Below are positions 1 to 7,643 of a stretch of DNA of 28,118 nt, piece after piece (the first letter of the stretch is position 1; each line of letters begins with the position of its first letter). The notes beneath the pieces are model-generated. The model searched no databases and had not been told where the DNA came from. It worked only from the letters and a program-made list of their open reading frames with translations. A program made the position numbers and the translations under genes. The stretch comes from JAAAPF01 sp964481035 (GTDB taxonomy: Bacteria > Pseudomonadota > Alphaproteobacteria > Geminicoccales > Geminicoccaceae). The stretch covers positions 1-28,118 of the forward strand of contig CAYZSE010000027.1 of the NCBI GenBank assembly GCA_964481035.1, written 5' to 3'.

Positions 1-149
1 CTGCCCTGAGACGGCCGCTGCCGACGGGCGGCGATCGTCGCAGAGCTGGCACGCGACGCCGCTAACCTGGGGACGAGCCGGTGTTTCGCCGTCGCGGTCG
101 GTGGCCGGAGGATCCCGGCCGCCACGCACCTTCGCCTAGGAGCGGCTTC

Positions 150-743
150 ATGCCGAGAGAGATCGCGCCCGCCGGCGCCACCGCAGCCCCGCTGGTCCCC
201 TACCGCATCACCATCTGCGGCCTGGGCGAGCTCGAAGGGTTCGCTGCCGCGGGCGTCACCCACCTCGTCTCGATCCTCGATCCCGCTTGGCCGGAGCCGC
301 CGGCGCTCGCCGCCTACGGGCCGCTGCGACGGGTGGTCTGGCGGTTCGACGACGTCATCGCCGCCCGCCCGCTGGTCCGCGCCCCGACCGTCGCCGACGT
401 CGAGGCGATCCTCGCCTGGGCCCAGGGCCTCGCCCTGGAGGTGCCGCAGCACCTCTTGATCCACTGCCATGCGGGCGTCTCGCGCTCGACCGCGACGGCG
501 GCCATCCTCCTCGCGCGCGACCACCCCGGCCGCGAGGCGGAGGTCTTCGCCACCCTCGCGCACCTCCGCCCACGCAGCTGGCCGAACAGCCTGATGCTGC
601 GCCTCGCCGACGACCTCCTCGGCCGCGGCGGCGCCCTGACCGCCGCGCTGCGCGACCATCAGCGCCGGGTCGCCGCGGCCCATCCCGACCTCGCCGAAGC
701 CCTCCAGCACGGCGAGCGCGCCCACGAGGTCCCGGGCCTCTAG
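150..743 (+). CDS. Tyrosine/dual-specificity-type protein phosphatase
   Basis: The predicted product is a 197-residue cytoplasmic phosphatase that would hydrolyse phosphotyrosine or a similar phosphoester through a cysteinyl-phosphate intermediate. The P-loop HCHAGVSRS is plain, with nucleophile Cys106 and phosphate-binding Arg112 (CX5R), followed by Ser/Thr as in dual-specificity phosphatases. The Asp pair in RFDD, about 40 residues before the Cys, is a candidate general acid. I chose the ATG at 150 because AGGAG at 138-142 sits 7 nt upstream; a GTG at 81 would add 23 Arg/Pro-rich residues that do not look like part of the domain. There is no signal peptide or membrane segment. It appears monocistronic, with no neighbour that suggests a substrate. 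The class is confident; the substrate is unknown. Confidence 0.8.
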   Translation: MPREIAPAGATAAPLVPYRITICGLGELEGFAAAGVTHLVSILDPAWPEPPALAAYGPLRRVVWRFDDVIAARPLVRAPTVADVEAILAWAQGLALEVPQHLLIHCHAGVSRSTATAAILLARDHPGREAEVFATLAHLRPRSWPNSLMLRLADDLLGRGGALTAALRDHQRRVAAAHPDLAEALQHGERAHEVPGL

Positions 744-1041
744 CGCGTTTCCCGAAATGCTTGACCATCCCGCACCCCCGCCCCGCACGGCAGGCGAGCG
801 GGCTCGAAGCCGGGGCAGGGGCATGGTCACGATCGACGTCCGCGCGGCCATCGGGCGGCGGCGACCCGGTGGTCGCTTCCGGCCCGAGACGGACTCCAAC
901 CTCGAGAACCTTGCGGAACCGTGAGGCAGTGCCAAAATTTTTGAATAATCAAGGCTGGTACCCGACCGGCGCGCGGCGCTATCGACGCGGGGTGAGTTCA
1001 TCACTTGGGCGCACTGGCGCCGCATCCCGGAGGTGGGAACC
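744..1041. other. Intergenic spacer before the nitrilase gene
   Basis: I see no convincing coding frame in these ~300 bases. The left two thirds is GC-rich. The only distinctive part is the AT-rich palindromic patch at 933-952, and an SD sequence (GGAGG, 1029-1033) for the nitrilase lies at the right edge. Confidence 0.5.
933..952. promoter_or_regulatory. AT-rich palindromic patch upstream of nitrilase gene
   Basis: In a strongly GC-rich background this short stretch is AT-rich and carries two overlapping inverted repeats: CAAAA-T-TTTTG (933-943) and TTGA-ATAA-TCAA (941-952). It lies about 90 nt before the nitrilase start codon. An operator or promoter upstream element is a reasonable inference. 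The second repeat resembles an FNR/CRP-type site but has a 4-nt rather than 6-nt spacer between the TTGA and TCAA arms, so I do not name a regulator. Confidence 0.3.
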
Positions 1042-1974
1042 GTGAAGATCGCTGTCGTCCAGCAACCGCCCGTCTACATGGACAAGGAAGGCTCGTTGGC
1101 CCGCGCCGTAGAACTCATCGGCGAGGCCGCGGCGGCGGACTGTCGCCTGATCGCCTTCCCGGAAACATGGCTGCCCGGCTATCCCACCTTCGTGTGGCGG
1201 CTTACGCCGGGTTCAGGCATGAAGAAGACCGACGACCTGTTCGCCCTGTCGCAGGCGAATTCGATCAATCTGGCCAAGGACGACCTGCGACCGATCATGG
1301 TGGCAGCGAGAGAGCACGCCATGGTCGTCGTGATCGGACACCAGGAAGTCGACGGGGCGGTGAGCGGCAGCACCCTGTTCAATAGCGTCGCGATCATCGA
1401 CGCCGACGGTCGGCTCCTCAACAATCACCGCAAGCTGATGCCGACCAATCCCGAGCGGATGGTCTGGGGCTTCGGTGACGGGTCGAGCCTCAGGGTCGTC
1501 GAGACCGCGGTCGGGCGGGTCGGCGCCTTGATCTGCTGGGAAAACTATATGCCGCTCGCGCGGTTCGCTCTCTACGCTCAGAACATCGACATCTACGTCG
1601 CGCCGACGTGGGACAGCGGTGACACCTGGCTCGCGACGATGCAGCATATCGCGCGCGAGGGGGGCTGCTGGGTGGTCGGGTGCGCGACCTCCCTCGAAGC
1701 CGGCGACGTCCCTGCCAGCCTGCCCCACCGCGACGAGATCTTTCCCGACCCGGAGGAATGGATCAATCCGGGCGACGCCGTGGTCTACAAGCCTTTCGGC
1801 GGCCTTCTCGCCGGGCCGATGCGACGGGAGAAGGGGTTGCTGTTGGCCGAGATCGACGTCGACGCCGCGGCGGCCTCGCGTCGCAAGTTCGACGTCAGCG
1901 GCCACTACGCGCGCCCCGACGTTTTCACGCTCCATGTCAATCGCGCGAAGCAATCGTCGATCTCTTTCGACTGA
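1042..1974 (+). CDS. Nitrilase (carbon-nitrogen hydrolase family)
   Basis: This is a 310-residue carbon-nitrogen hydrolase of the nitrilase branch, expected to convert an organic nitrile (R-CN) to the carboxylate and ammonia in the cytoplasm. The catalytic triad is visible as Glu41 (FPETW), Lys131 (NHRKL) and Cys165 (ALICWEN). CWEN followed by MPLARFALYAQ is the signature region of true nitrilases rather than amidases. Length fits the family. I prefer the GTG at 1042, giving MKIAVVQQPP, because GGAGG at 1029-1033 is 8 nt upstream; a GTG at 1033 overlaps that SD. The gene stands alone with no nitrile hydratase, amidase or aldoxime dehydratase beside it, so the natural substrate (aliphatic, aromatic or cyanide-like) cannot be read from context. 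Cyanide hydratase/dihydratase is a less likely alternative. Confidence 0.88.
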   Translation: MKIAVVQQPPVYMDKEGSLARAVELIGEAAAADCRLIAFPETWLPGYPTFVWRLTPGSGMKKTDDLFALSQANSINLAKDDLRPIMVAAREHAMVVVIGHQEVDGAVSGSTLFNSVAIIDADGRLLNNHRKLMPTNPERMVWGFGDGSSLRVVETAVGRVGALICWENYMPLARFALYAQNIDIYVAPTWDSGDTWLATMQHIAREGGCWVVGCATSLEAGDVPASLPHRDEIFPDPEEWINPGDAVVYKPFGGLLAGPMRREKGLLLAEIDVDAAAASRRKFDVSGHYARPDVFTLHVNRAKQSSISFD

Positions 1975-2266
1975 CACCGACCAGCTGACATCGACCGGTG
2001 CATCTGGAGGGCCGGCTTCGTCCGCAAGACCGGCGGGCGGCAGACGCCTTTGCTCGTCGTCGGACGGCGTCATCACGGCCGCGCCGGAGGCTGCCCACCA
2101 GGGCTCTCTCGGGCCGGGTTCCGCCATCACGCGCGGCTTCGTACCGACGGTCTGCCGTCTGCGCGGGGCCGATCCGTGCGGCACGGCGGCCGGCGGAGCG
2201 GTGGCGGGGCGTTGCGCTCGCGGTCTGGAGCGCCGGCGGGCGACGAGCTCCCTCGCGCCGCGCCGC
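1975..2266. other. Convergent intergenic spacer
   Basis: This lies between the nitrilase stop and the stop of the cytochrome c'-like gene on the other strand. I find no recognisable gene and no hairpin followed by a T-run on either strand. Open frames here look like GC-driven shadows. Confidence 0.4.
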
Positions 2267-2791
2267 CTACTCGAAGCGCCAGGTGGCGTGGCAGGAGCGG
2301 CAGGTGGAGGTCACGAACTGGAGCGCGCCGATGACGTCGGCGTAGTCCTCGCTGGCGGGCGGATCGCCGACGGCGCGGGCGGTCGTGGCGAACTCCTGGG
2401 CGGCCTCGTGAAAGACCTGGCCCATGGCGCGGAAGTCCTCGGGCAGAAAACGCCCCGGCCCCATGCCCCCCGTTCGGCCCCACCCCTGCCCCGGCTCCCA
2501 ACCCAGCTCGCGCATCCGCTCACGCCTGGCCCGGATCTCCTCCGGGCTGGCGCCCGCGGCCGCCATCGGTTCCCCCATCCGATGGCCGAAATCCATCCGG
2601 GTCTCGGCGATCTCGGCCGCCTCCGGAAAGTCACCCGCGGCGAGCGCCGCCACGACGTCGTCGAGCGTGTCCATGTGCTGACGCATCTCGGTGAGGATCT
2701 TGTCCGCGATCATCGGCGGCACCTCGACGACCATGCGATCGTCGGACGTCTGGCCCGTCGCCGCCGGCGACCACGACGGCGTCGCAGCCAT
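2267..2791 (-). CDS. Cytochrome c'-like protein lacking its signal peptide (probably broken)
   Basis: The frame encodes a cytochrome c'-type four-helix heme protein with the single CxxCH heme site (Cys164, Cys167, His168) at the extreme C-terminus, as the family has. Family-like sequence begins at about residue 14 (QTSDDR, then VVEVPP), which is where the mature protein normally starts after signal cleavage. The ATG at 2791 and the ATG at 2734 both give a product with no signal peptide, so heme attachment in the periplasm would not occur. Immediately upstream, in another frame, is the N-terminus of a lipid kinase, so the native 5' end seems to have been replaced. A Gly/Arg-rich insert lies around residues 80-117. 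I read it as the 3' part of a disrupted gene; an intact gene with an undetected start is unlikely. Confidence 0.6.
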   Translation of the reverse strand: MAATPSWSPAATGQTSDDRMVVEVPPMIADKILTEMRQHMDTLDDVVAALAAGDFPEAAEIAETRMDFGHRMGEPMAAAGASPEEIRARRERMRELGWEPGQGWGRTGGMGPGRFLPEDFRAMGQVFHEAAQEFATTARAVGDPPASEDYADVIGALQFVTSTCRSCHATWRFE

Positions 2792-2957
2792 CGCGGCGCG
2801 CGACGATATCGGCCGACACGTCGGCGCGGGTCGCGAGCCGCGCGAGCTCGACCCCGATGCCGCCGGTGGCGAGCCGGGCGATCACCGCATCGAGCGGGAT
2901 GTCACCACGGCGGGCCGCCGGATTGGCGATCAGCAAGGCGCGGCGAGGCTCGCTCAA
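2754..2957 (-). pseudogene. Truncated diacylglycerol/lipid kinase N-terminus
   Basis: About 68 codons read like the start of a YegS/DGK-type lipid kinase: RRALLIANPAARRG (beta-1 and nucleotide-loop region), a short helix and strand (GIGVELARLATRADVSADIV), then DAVVVAGGDG, which is the family's GGDGT ATP-binding motif. Right after GGDG the homology ends and the next recognisable sequence is the cytochrome c'-like protein in another frame. The catalytic remainder (~230 residues in normal kinases) is absent. The first codon is uncertain: a TTG at 2957 precedes the conserved block, with no good SD. The fragment is very likely non-functional. Confidence 0.6.
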
Positions 2958-3247
2958 GGTGCGGGACTCCAGCGACGTTCGGTCCGGCCTCGCGGTCTCA
3001 CGGCGCCTCGACGGCGACGCGGCAGCAGGCTCGCGGGCGCGTGCCGACGAGCCCGCGGCCGGCTTCGCGCGCCGTGCGCGCCGCGGCGGACGACGAAACC
3101 TTGGAGGACGCGCGCGCCTGCCACCGGCAACGTCGGCGGGACGACGAGCACGGCCGGCGCCCGCCCGTGCTGCGATCCGCATGCAGCCCTCGAACGTTTC
3201 CCCACCCCGGCCATGCGCCGGCTGGCTAGTGCCGGCGGCACAGGCGG
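2958..3247. other. GC-rich spacer, no gene recognised
   Basis: These ~290 bases lie between the stop of the 342-residue membrane protein gene and the lipid-kinase fragment, both on the - strand. The open frames are Arg/Ala/Pro-rich in all registers, as expected of non-coding GC-rich DNA. I see no terminator-like hairpin with a T-run. Confidence 0.4.
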
Positions 3248-4276
3248 TCAACGCGCGTGCTGGCCGAGACGGCGCAGGAGCCGGCGCGCGGGATCGAAGC
3301 GGGGCAGCGCGAGCGCCGCGGCGAGGCTCACGAGCGCGCCCGCGAGCGCGACAAGCAGGCCCAGGAGCCGGGCCATCGCCTTGACGCCGGCCTTGGCCGT
3401 CGCCGTGCCCAGGTCGAGCACCCGCCGGCCCGCGCTGTCGCTCCAGGCGAGCGTGCGCTTGCCGCCGATCGCCGCCGCGCGTTCCAGCCGTGCCACGTCC
3501 GCGGGGGCCTCGACGTGCGCGAGCAGGCGCAACGCCGTGCCGGGGGACGTCCGTTCCGCGATTTGGCCGAGCCCGCGCGCCGTCGCTTCGAGCGCGGCCT
3601 TGTCACCCCGCCGGGCGAAGGTCGCGAGCGCGTCGGCGAAGCGTCGCGTGAGCCGGCCGGTGCGCCGTGCGATCTTGAGCGTCGCGACCCCGAGGTTGGC
3701 GGCGAGCAGGGAGCCGCCGCTCGCGACCGTCGCGCCTTCGAGCGCCAGGCCCAACCCGGCGAGGGCGGCGATGACCGGGTCGGGTTCGCCGCCCGTGCCG
3801 TAGAGCCAGCCCTGGATGACGAGGTCGCGGACGTCGCCGATGACGAGGAGGTCGCACGCGAGCTGCCCGCCGAGTGCCGCGAGGTCGTGGCCCCTTGCGC
3901 GCAGGCACCCGTCCAGGGCGCGCACCCCGCGGGCGGTCGGGTTGCGCGCCCGGGCGAGCGCCGCTGCCGCGGCCGCTTCCGTCGCCGGATCGAGCGCGTA
4001 GCCTCGGGCATCGCCGACCGCGAGATAGCTCTCGAGCAGGAGGAGATCGCCCGCCGCCAGCGCCCGGGCGACCCGTTCGCGGTAGACCGGCTCGGGGATC
4101 GTCTCGCGCTCGAGGGCCTGCGCCTGCTGCTCTTTGGCCCAGGCGGCATAGCCGACGCGGGCGAGGTCGGCGCCGATCGCGAGCACGGGCCACGCCTGCG
4201 CCCAGGCGCCGACGAGGAGCGCAGCCGACAAGACGAGGGCGGCGGCGCGCACAGATTTGCGCGCCGCCCGGCCCAT
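3248..4276 (-). CDS. Uncharacterised membrane protein, last gene of the frd operon
   Basis: I do not recognise a named family for this 342-residue product. An N-terminal basic stretch and hydrophobic segment (about residues 11-34) and a second strong hydrophobic segment near the C-terminus (about 297-324) suggest two membrane anchors with a ~260-residue Ala-rich helical region between them. A Gly/Ala-rich hydrophobic stretch at about 166-203 could be further membrane helices. The segment around residues 141-156 (CDLLVIGDVRDLVIQG) looks conserved-like, preceded by alternating acidic and basic helices. There is no Cys-pair, heme or Fe-S motif. Its ATG begins 4 nt after the frdD stop, which indicates co-translation with the fumarate reductase. 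A role in assembly, membrane anchoring or quinone handling for FrdABCD is inference from position only. Confidence 0.75.
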   Translation of the reverse strand: MGRAARKSVRAAALVLSAALLVGAWAQAWPVLAIGADLARVGYAAWAKEQQAQALERETIPEPVYRERVARALAAGDLLLLESYLAVGDARGYALDPATEAAAAAALARARNPTARGVRALDGCLRARGHDLAALGGQLACDLLVIGDVRDLVIQGWLYGTGGEPDPVIAALAGLGLALEGATVASGGSLLAANLGVATLKIARRTGRLTRRFADALATFARRGDKAALEATARGLGQIAERTSPGTALRLLAHVEAPADVARLERAAAIGGKRTLAWSDSAGRRVLDLGTATAKAGVKAMARLLGLLVALAGALVSLAAALALPRFDPARRLLRRLGQHAR

Positions 4277-4280
4277 CCGG

Positions 4281-4616
4281 TCAGATCTGCAGGAGGAACA
4301 CGACGGTGAGCACCGAGGCGAGGGCGGCGAGGGCGTAGACGAGCCAGGCCACGGGCGTATCGGCGCGGATGCCGACGTCGAAGGCGACGACGCGCAGCCG
4401 GTGCGCCGCGTGCCACGCCGGCAGCACGATCAGCCCGAGGATGACGAGCTTGCCGAGCCAGTTGGCGGCGAAGGCCTGCGCGGCGTCGTAGCTCGTGGCG
4501 CTGGGCGGCACGCCCATCGTGATGAGCATGACGACCGGCAAGACGAAGGCCGCGAAGGTGCCGCCCACGGCGAACGGCAGCCAGACGAGCGGCTTGTGGG
4601 AGGGACGCTGGGCCAT
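4281..4616 (-). CDS. frdD: Fumarate reductase membrane anchor subunit D
   Basis: This 111-residue, three-helix membrane protein is one of the two hydrophobic anchors of the heme-free (type D) quinol:fumarate reductase. It matches the FrdD pattern through its length: the SYDAAQAFAANWLGK region corresponds to E. coli SYERVLAFAQSFIGR, and LIVLPAWHAAHRL to LMIVLPLWCGLHRM, keeping the His-Arg pair near the quinone pocket. The ATG at 4616 is 2 nt after the frdC stop. A longer upstream frame would run into frdC and is not needed. Together with FrdC it anchors FrdAB and carries the quinol site. An SdhD assignment is rejected because the protein pairs with a clear FrdC and no heme b ligands are evident. 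Confidence 0.88.
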   Translation of the reverse strand: MAQRPSHKPLVWLPFAVGGTFAAFVLPVVMLITMGVPPSATSYDAAQAFAANWLGKLVILGLIVLPAWHAAHRLRVVAFDVGIRADTPVAWLVYALAALASVLTVVFLLQI

Positions 4617-4618
4617 GA

Positions 4619-5029
4619 TCAGAGCACCGCGGCGAAGATGAGGGCGGCCACGGAGAAGCCGACCCAGGCGACATACTGGACGAGGACGACCGTACCGTCG
4701 GGCACCTTCTTGCCCTTGTAGCGGAGCGCCTTCATGCCCTTGGGCGCGAGCTGGAACCAAGTGACGCTATGGTAGATCACGAACAGCAGCGCGAAGAGCT
4801 GGAGCACGACGCCCACGGGGCTCTGGATCGTGGCGAGGAACGCGGCGTAGGCCTCGGGGCCGCTCGCGAGCGCGCCGAGCCCCCAGACCAGCATCGCCAC
4901 GTAGAGCGCCACGAACACGCAGGTGGCCTCCGACGCCATGTAGTCGGCGTAGAGACGGCGGTTGAAGTGCGGATCCTTCACCCACCAGGTCGTCGGGTTG
5001 ACGTCGCGGACATAGGGGTTGCGCGCCAT
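4619..5029 (-). CDS. frdC: Fumarate reductase membrane anchor subunit C
   Basis: This 136-residue protein has three transmembrane helices. The start MARNPYVRDVNPTTWW parallels FrdC (KPYVRPMTSTWW in E. coli), and the middle HSVTWFQLAPKG parallels HTKTWFELAPKA. Glu34 in the YMASEAT segment aligns with the E. coli FrdC glutamate known to take part in quinol proton transfer, and the His before S-V-T-W-F is kept. It forms the quinone-binding membrane domain with FrdD and docks the FrdB iron-sulfur subunit. The ATG at 5029 follows the frdB stop by 1 nt and has a GGAGG SD inside the end of frdB. The rest of the operon (rquA upstream) suggests that rhodoquinol is the electron donor; ubiquinol or menaquinol cannot be excluded by sequence. 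Confidence 0.9.
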   Translation of the reverse strand: MARNPYVRDVNPTTWWVKDPHFNRRLYADYMASEATCVFVALYVAMLVWGLGALASGPEAYAAFLATIQSPVGVVLQLFALLFVIYHSVTWFQLAPKGMKALRYKGKKVPDGTVVLVQYVAWVGFSVAALIFAAVL

Positions 5030-5030
5030 C

Positions 5031-5768
5031 TCACTGACCTCCGCGCGGCATGACGAAGCTCGTGAAGTAGTCGATGGCGCTGTCCATCTTGCCCTTCTGG
5101 ATGGCGTTCGCCGGATCGACGTTCTTGGGGCAGACGTCCGAGCAGGCACCGACGAAGGAGCACTCCCAGACCCCGTCGTGGCCGGCGAACACCTCCTTGC
5201 GCTCCGCGAAGCCGGCATCACGGCTGTCGGCGTTGTAGCGGTACATGAGCGTCAGCGCCGCCGGGCCCATGAAGTTGCGCTCGAGCGCGTAGACCGGACA
5301 GGCCGCATAGCAGAGCATGCAGTTGATGCAGAGGGTGTGGTTCTTGATGTCGGCGAGCTGCGCCGGGCTCTGCGTGTAGGGGCCGTCGTCGAGCGATCGC
5401 TCCTGGCCGGGGATGATCCAGGGCCGGCCGCGCTCGAGCTTCTCCATGAAATCGTCCATGACGATCACGAGGTCGCGCTCGACCGGGAAGTTGGCGAGGG
5501 GCTCGACGCGGATCTTGTCGTCGTAGTCCTTGACGAACGCCTTGCAGGAGAGGGTCGGCTTGCCGTTCACCTGCATGCCGCAGCTGCCGCACACCGCCAT
5601 GTGGCACGACCAGCGAAAGTTGAGCGAGGCGTCGAGCTCGTCCTTGATGTAGGTGAGCGCGTCGAGCACGACCCACTCTTGACGGCAGGGCACGGTGTAG
5701 GTCTGGAACCGCGGCTCTCGATCCTGCTCGGGATCGTAGCGCAGGACCTCGATCTCGATGTTGCGCAT
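5031..5768 (-). CDS. frdB: Fumarate reductase iron-sulfur subunit
   Basis: This 245-residue electron-transfer subunit passes electrons from the quinol site to FAD in FrdA. Cys55, Cys60, Cys63 and Cys75 form the N-terminal [2Fe-2S] site. Cys147, Cys150, Cys153 and Cys157 lie in CINCMLCYAACP, and Cys203, Cys209 and Cys213 lie in the CSFVGACSDVCPKNVDP stretch; these divide between the [4Fe-4S] and [3Fe-4S] clusters. The GPAALTLMYRYNADSRD segment and the C-terminal AIQKGKMDS closely follow E. coli FrdB rather than SdhB. The start ATG at 5768 is 2 nt beyond the frdA stop. The Fe-S assembly genes (cysteine desulfurase, A-type carrier, ferredoxin) lie on the same strand about 5 kb upstream. Confidence 0.93.
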   Translation of the reverse strand: MRNIEIEVLRYDPEQDREPRFQTYTVPCRQEWVVLDALTYIKDELDASLNFRWSCHMAVCGSCGMQVNGKPTLSCKAFVKDYDDKIRVEPLANFPVERDLVIVMDDFMEKLERGRPWIIPGQERSLDDGPYTQSPAQLADIKNHTLCINCMLCYAACPVYALERNFMGPAALTLMYRYNADSRDAGFAERKEVFAGHDGVWECSFVGACSDVCPKNVDPANAIQKGKMDSAIDYFTSFVMPRGGQ

Positions 5769-5770
5769 GG

Positions 5771-7555
5771 CTACTCCGCCGGTTGCGCGGCCGCGACCTT
5801 GGCGTCGGCGGCCCCGCCGTAGACGCGCTTGCCGGGCGGCGATTTGGTGATGACGACGTCGAGATAGTCGATGTGGGGCGACTGGCTGCCGCGATGGTGC
5901 GCCATCGAGTGCTTGAGGAAGTTCTCGTCGTCGCGCTCGGTGTGGTCGAGACGCTGGTGGGAGCCGCGCGATTCGGTCCGGCGCAGGGCCGAATGGGCGA
6001 CGCTTTCCGCCACCTCCAGCATGTTCATCAGCTCGAGCACCGAGAGCAGATCGGTGTTGAAGACCTTGGACTTGTCCTGCAGCGCGAGGCCGCCCGTCCG
6101 CTCCTTGAGCTCGGTGATGACGTCGCAGGTCTGCTGGATCAGCCCCTCGTCGCGGTAGATGCCGCAGCCGCTCTCCAGCGCATCGCCCATGGTCCGGCGG
6201 ATCTCGGCGGTGCTCTCCCGGCGCTCTTCGCGCCCGACGAGCTCGGTAATCCGCCGCTCGGCGTCGGCGGCCTGGGCTTCCAGACGCTGCCGATTGTCGA
6301 CGGTCGCGGCACTGCGCGCGAAGTCGGCGGCGTGCAGGCCGGCGCGTTGGCCGAAGACGACCAGCTCGGTGAGCGAGTTGGAGCCGAGCCGGTTGGCCCC
6401 GTTGATGCTGACGGCGGCGCACTCACCGGCGGCGAACAGGCCCTCGAGCGCACAGCGGGCGTCGATGTCGGTGTGGATGCCGCCCATCATGTAGTGGACC
6501 ACCGGCCGTACCGGCACCGGCACGTGGACGGGATCGGCCAGCATGTAGCTCGTGGCGAGATCGCGCACGAACGGCAGCCGCTCGTTGATCTTGTCTTCGC
6601 CCAGATGCCGCATGTCGAGATGGACCGCCGAGCCGTAGGGCGTGTCGATCGTGCGGCCCTTCTTGTCCTCGTGCCAGAAGGCCTGGCTCAGACGGTCGCG
6701 GGGGCCGAGCTCCATCGCCTTCTTGCGCGGCGACGGCTCGGCCGGGCCGAGGTCGTAGTCCTGCAGATAGCGGTAGCCGTCCTTGTTGACGAGGTAGCCG
6801 CCCTCGCCGCGGCAGCCCTCGGTCAGAAGGATGCCGGTACCGGGCAGGCCCGTCGGATGGTACTGGACGAACTCCATGTCCTTGAGCGGCGAGCCGGCGC
6901 GATAGGCCATGGCCATGCCGTCGCCGGTCTTGATCGCGCCGTTGGTCGTGAAGGGGTAGATGCGCCCGCCGCCGCCGGACGCGATGATCACCGCCTTGGC
7001 GAGGAAGGTGAAGATCTCGCCGGTGCGCACCTCGATGGCGACCACGCCGGCGACCCGGCCGTCGTCGACCAGCAGGTCGGTCGAGAAGAACTCGTCGTAG
7101 CGCTTGATCGACGGGAACTTCAACGAGGTCTGGAAGAGCGTGTGAAGGATGTGGAAGCCGCTCTTGTCGGCGGCGAACCAGGTCCGCTCCATCTTCATGC
7201 CGCCGAAGGGGCGGGTGTTGACGCCACCCTCGGGCGTGCGGCTCCAGGGGCAGCCCCAATGCTCGAGCTGGGTGAGCTGCCGCGGCGCCTCCTTGACGAA
7301 GAGCTCCACCGCGTCCTGATCGCACAGCCAGTCGCCGCCGGAGACGGTGTCGTCGAAGTGCAGATCGAGGCTGTCCTCGGCGCGGGTCACGCCGGCAGCA
7401 CCGCCCTCGGCCGCGACGGTGTGGCTGCGCATCGGCAGCACCTTGGAGACCACGCTCACTTCGAGCTGGGGATCGGTTTCGGCGACGGCGATGGCGGCTC
7501 GGAGCCCGGCCCCACCCGCGCCCACCACGACGATATCGGTTTCGACGACCTGCAA
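5771..7555 (-). CDS. frdA: Fumarate reductase flavoprotein subunit
   Basis: This is the 594-residue catalytic subunit, reducing fumarate to succinate on the cytoplasmic side. It has the N-terminal dinucleotide-binding GAGGAGLRA (12-20), His45 in RSHTVAAEGG for covalent FAD, and the active-site residues His233 (QYHPTG), Arg286 (GPRD), His354 (VVHYMMGG) and Arg389 (ANRLGSN). It is near-colinear with E. coli FrdA, including the C-terminal RESRG-like and PPxKRVYGG motifs. The start is a TTG at 7555, supported by GGGAGGA six nt upstream; there is no nearby in-frame ATG. The 88-nt gap to rquA is the largest from rquA onward and could hold a secondary promoter or processing site. Succinate oxidation is the alternative physiological direction. 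Confidence 0.93.
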   Translation of the reverse strand: MQVVETDIVVVGAGGAGLRAAIAVAETDPQLEVSVVSKVLPMRSHTVAAEGGAAGVTRAEDSLDLHFDDTVSGGDWLCDQDAVELFVKEAPRQLTQLEHWGCPWSRTPEGGVNTRPFGGMKMERTWFAADKSGFHILHTLFQTSLKFPSIKRYDEFFSTDLLVDDGRVAGVVAIEVRTGEIFTFLAKAVIIASGGGGRIYPFTTNGAIKTGDGMAMAYRAGSPLKDMEFVQYHPTGLPGTGILLTEGCRGEGGYLVNKDGYRYLQDYDLGPAEPSPRKKAMELGPRDRLSQAFWHEDKKGRTIDTPYGSAVHLDMRHLGEDKINERLPFVRDLATSYMLADPVHVPVPVRPVVHYMMGGIHTDIDARCALEGLFAAGECAAVSINGANRLGSNSLTELVVFGQRAGLHAADFARSAATVDNRQRLEAQAADAERRITELVGREERRESTAEIRRTMGDALESGCGIYRDEGLIQQTCDVITELKERTGGLALQDKSKVFNTDLLSVLELMNMLEVAESVAHSALRRTESRGSHQRLDHTERDDENFLKHSMAHHRGSQSPHIDYLDVVITKSPPGKRVYGGAADAKVAAAQPAE

Positions 7556-7643
7556 AGAGATCCTCCCATTCGGCTACTGCGGGAAGGTACGCTTCGGCCG
7601 CGGGGGTTCAATCGTCCATTCTGGCCGTTACCATCGGCCGCAA

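Noticed and set aside
941..952. FNR box upstream of the nitrilase
   Set aside because: TTGA and TCAA are separated by 4 nt, not the 6 nt of an FNR site, and nothing else supports oxygen control.
4281..7555. Reading the four-gene cluster as sdhCDAB (succinate dehydrogenase)
   Set aside because: FrdA active-site context, the FrdB cysteine pattern and both anchors match FrdABCD along their length, the gene order is A-B-C-D, and no heme b ligands are evident.
7623..7639. Terminator between rquA and frdA (GGCCG/CGGCC hairpin)
   Set aside because: The stem is only 5 bp with no T-run. It may be an mRNA processing structure at most.
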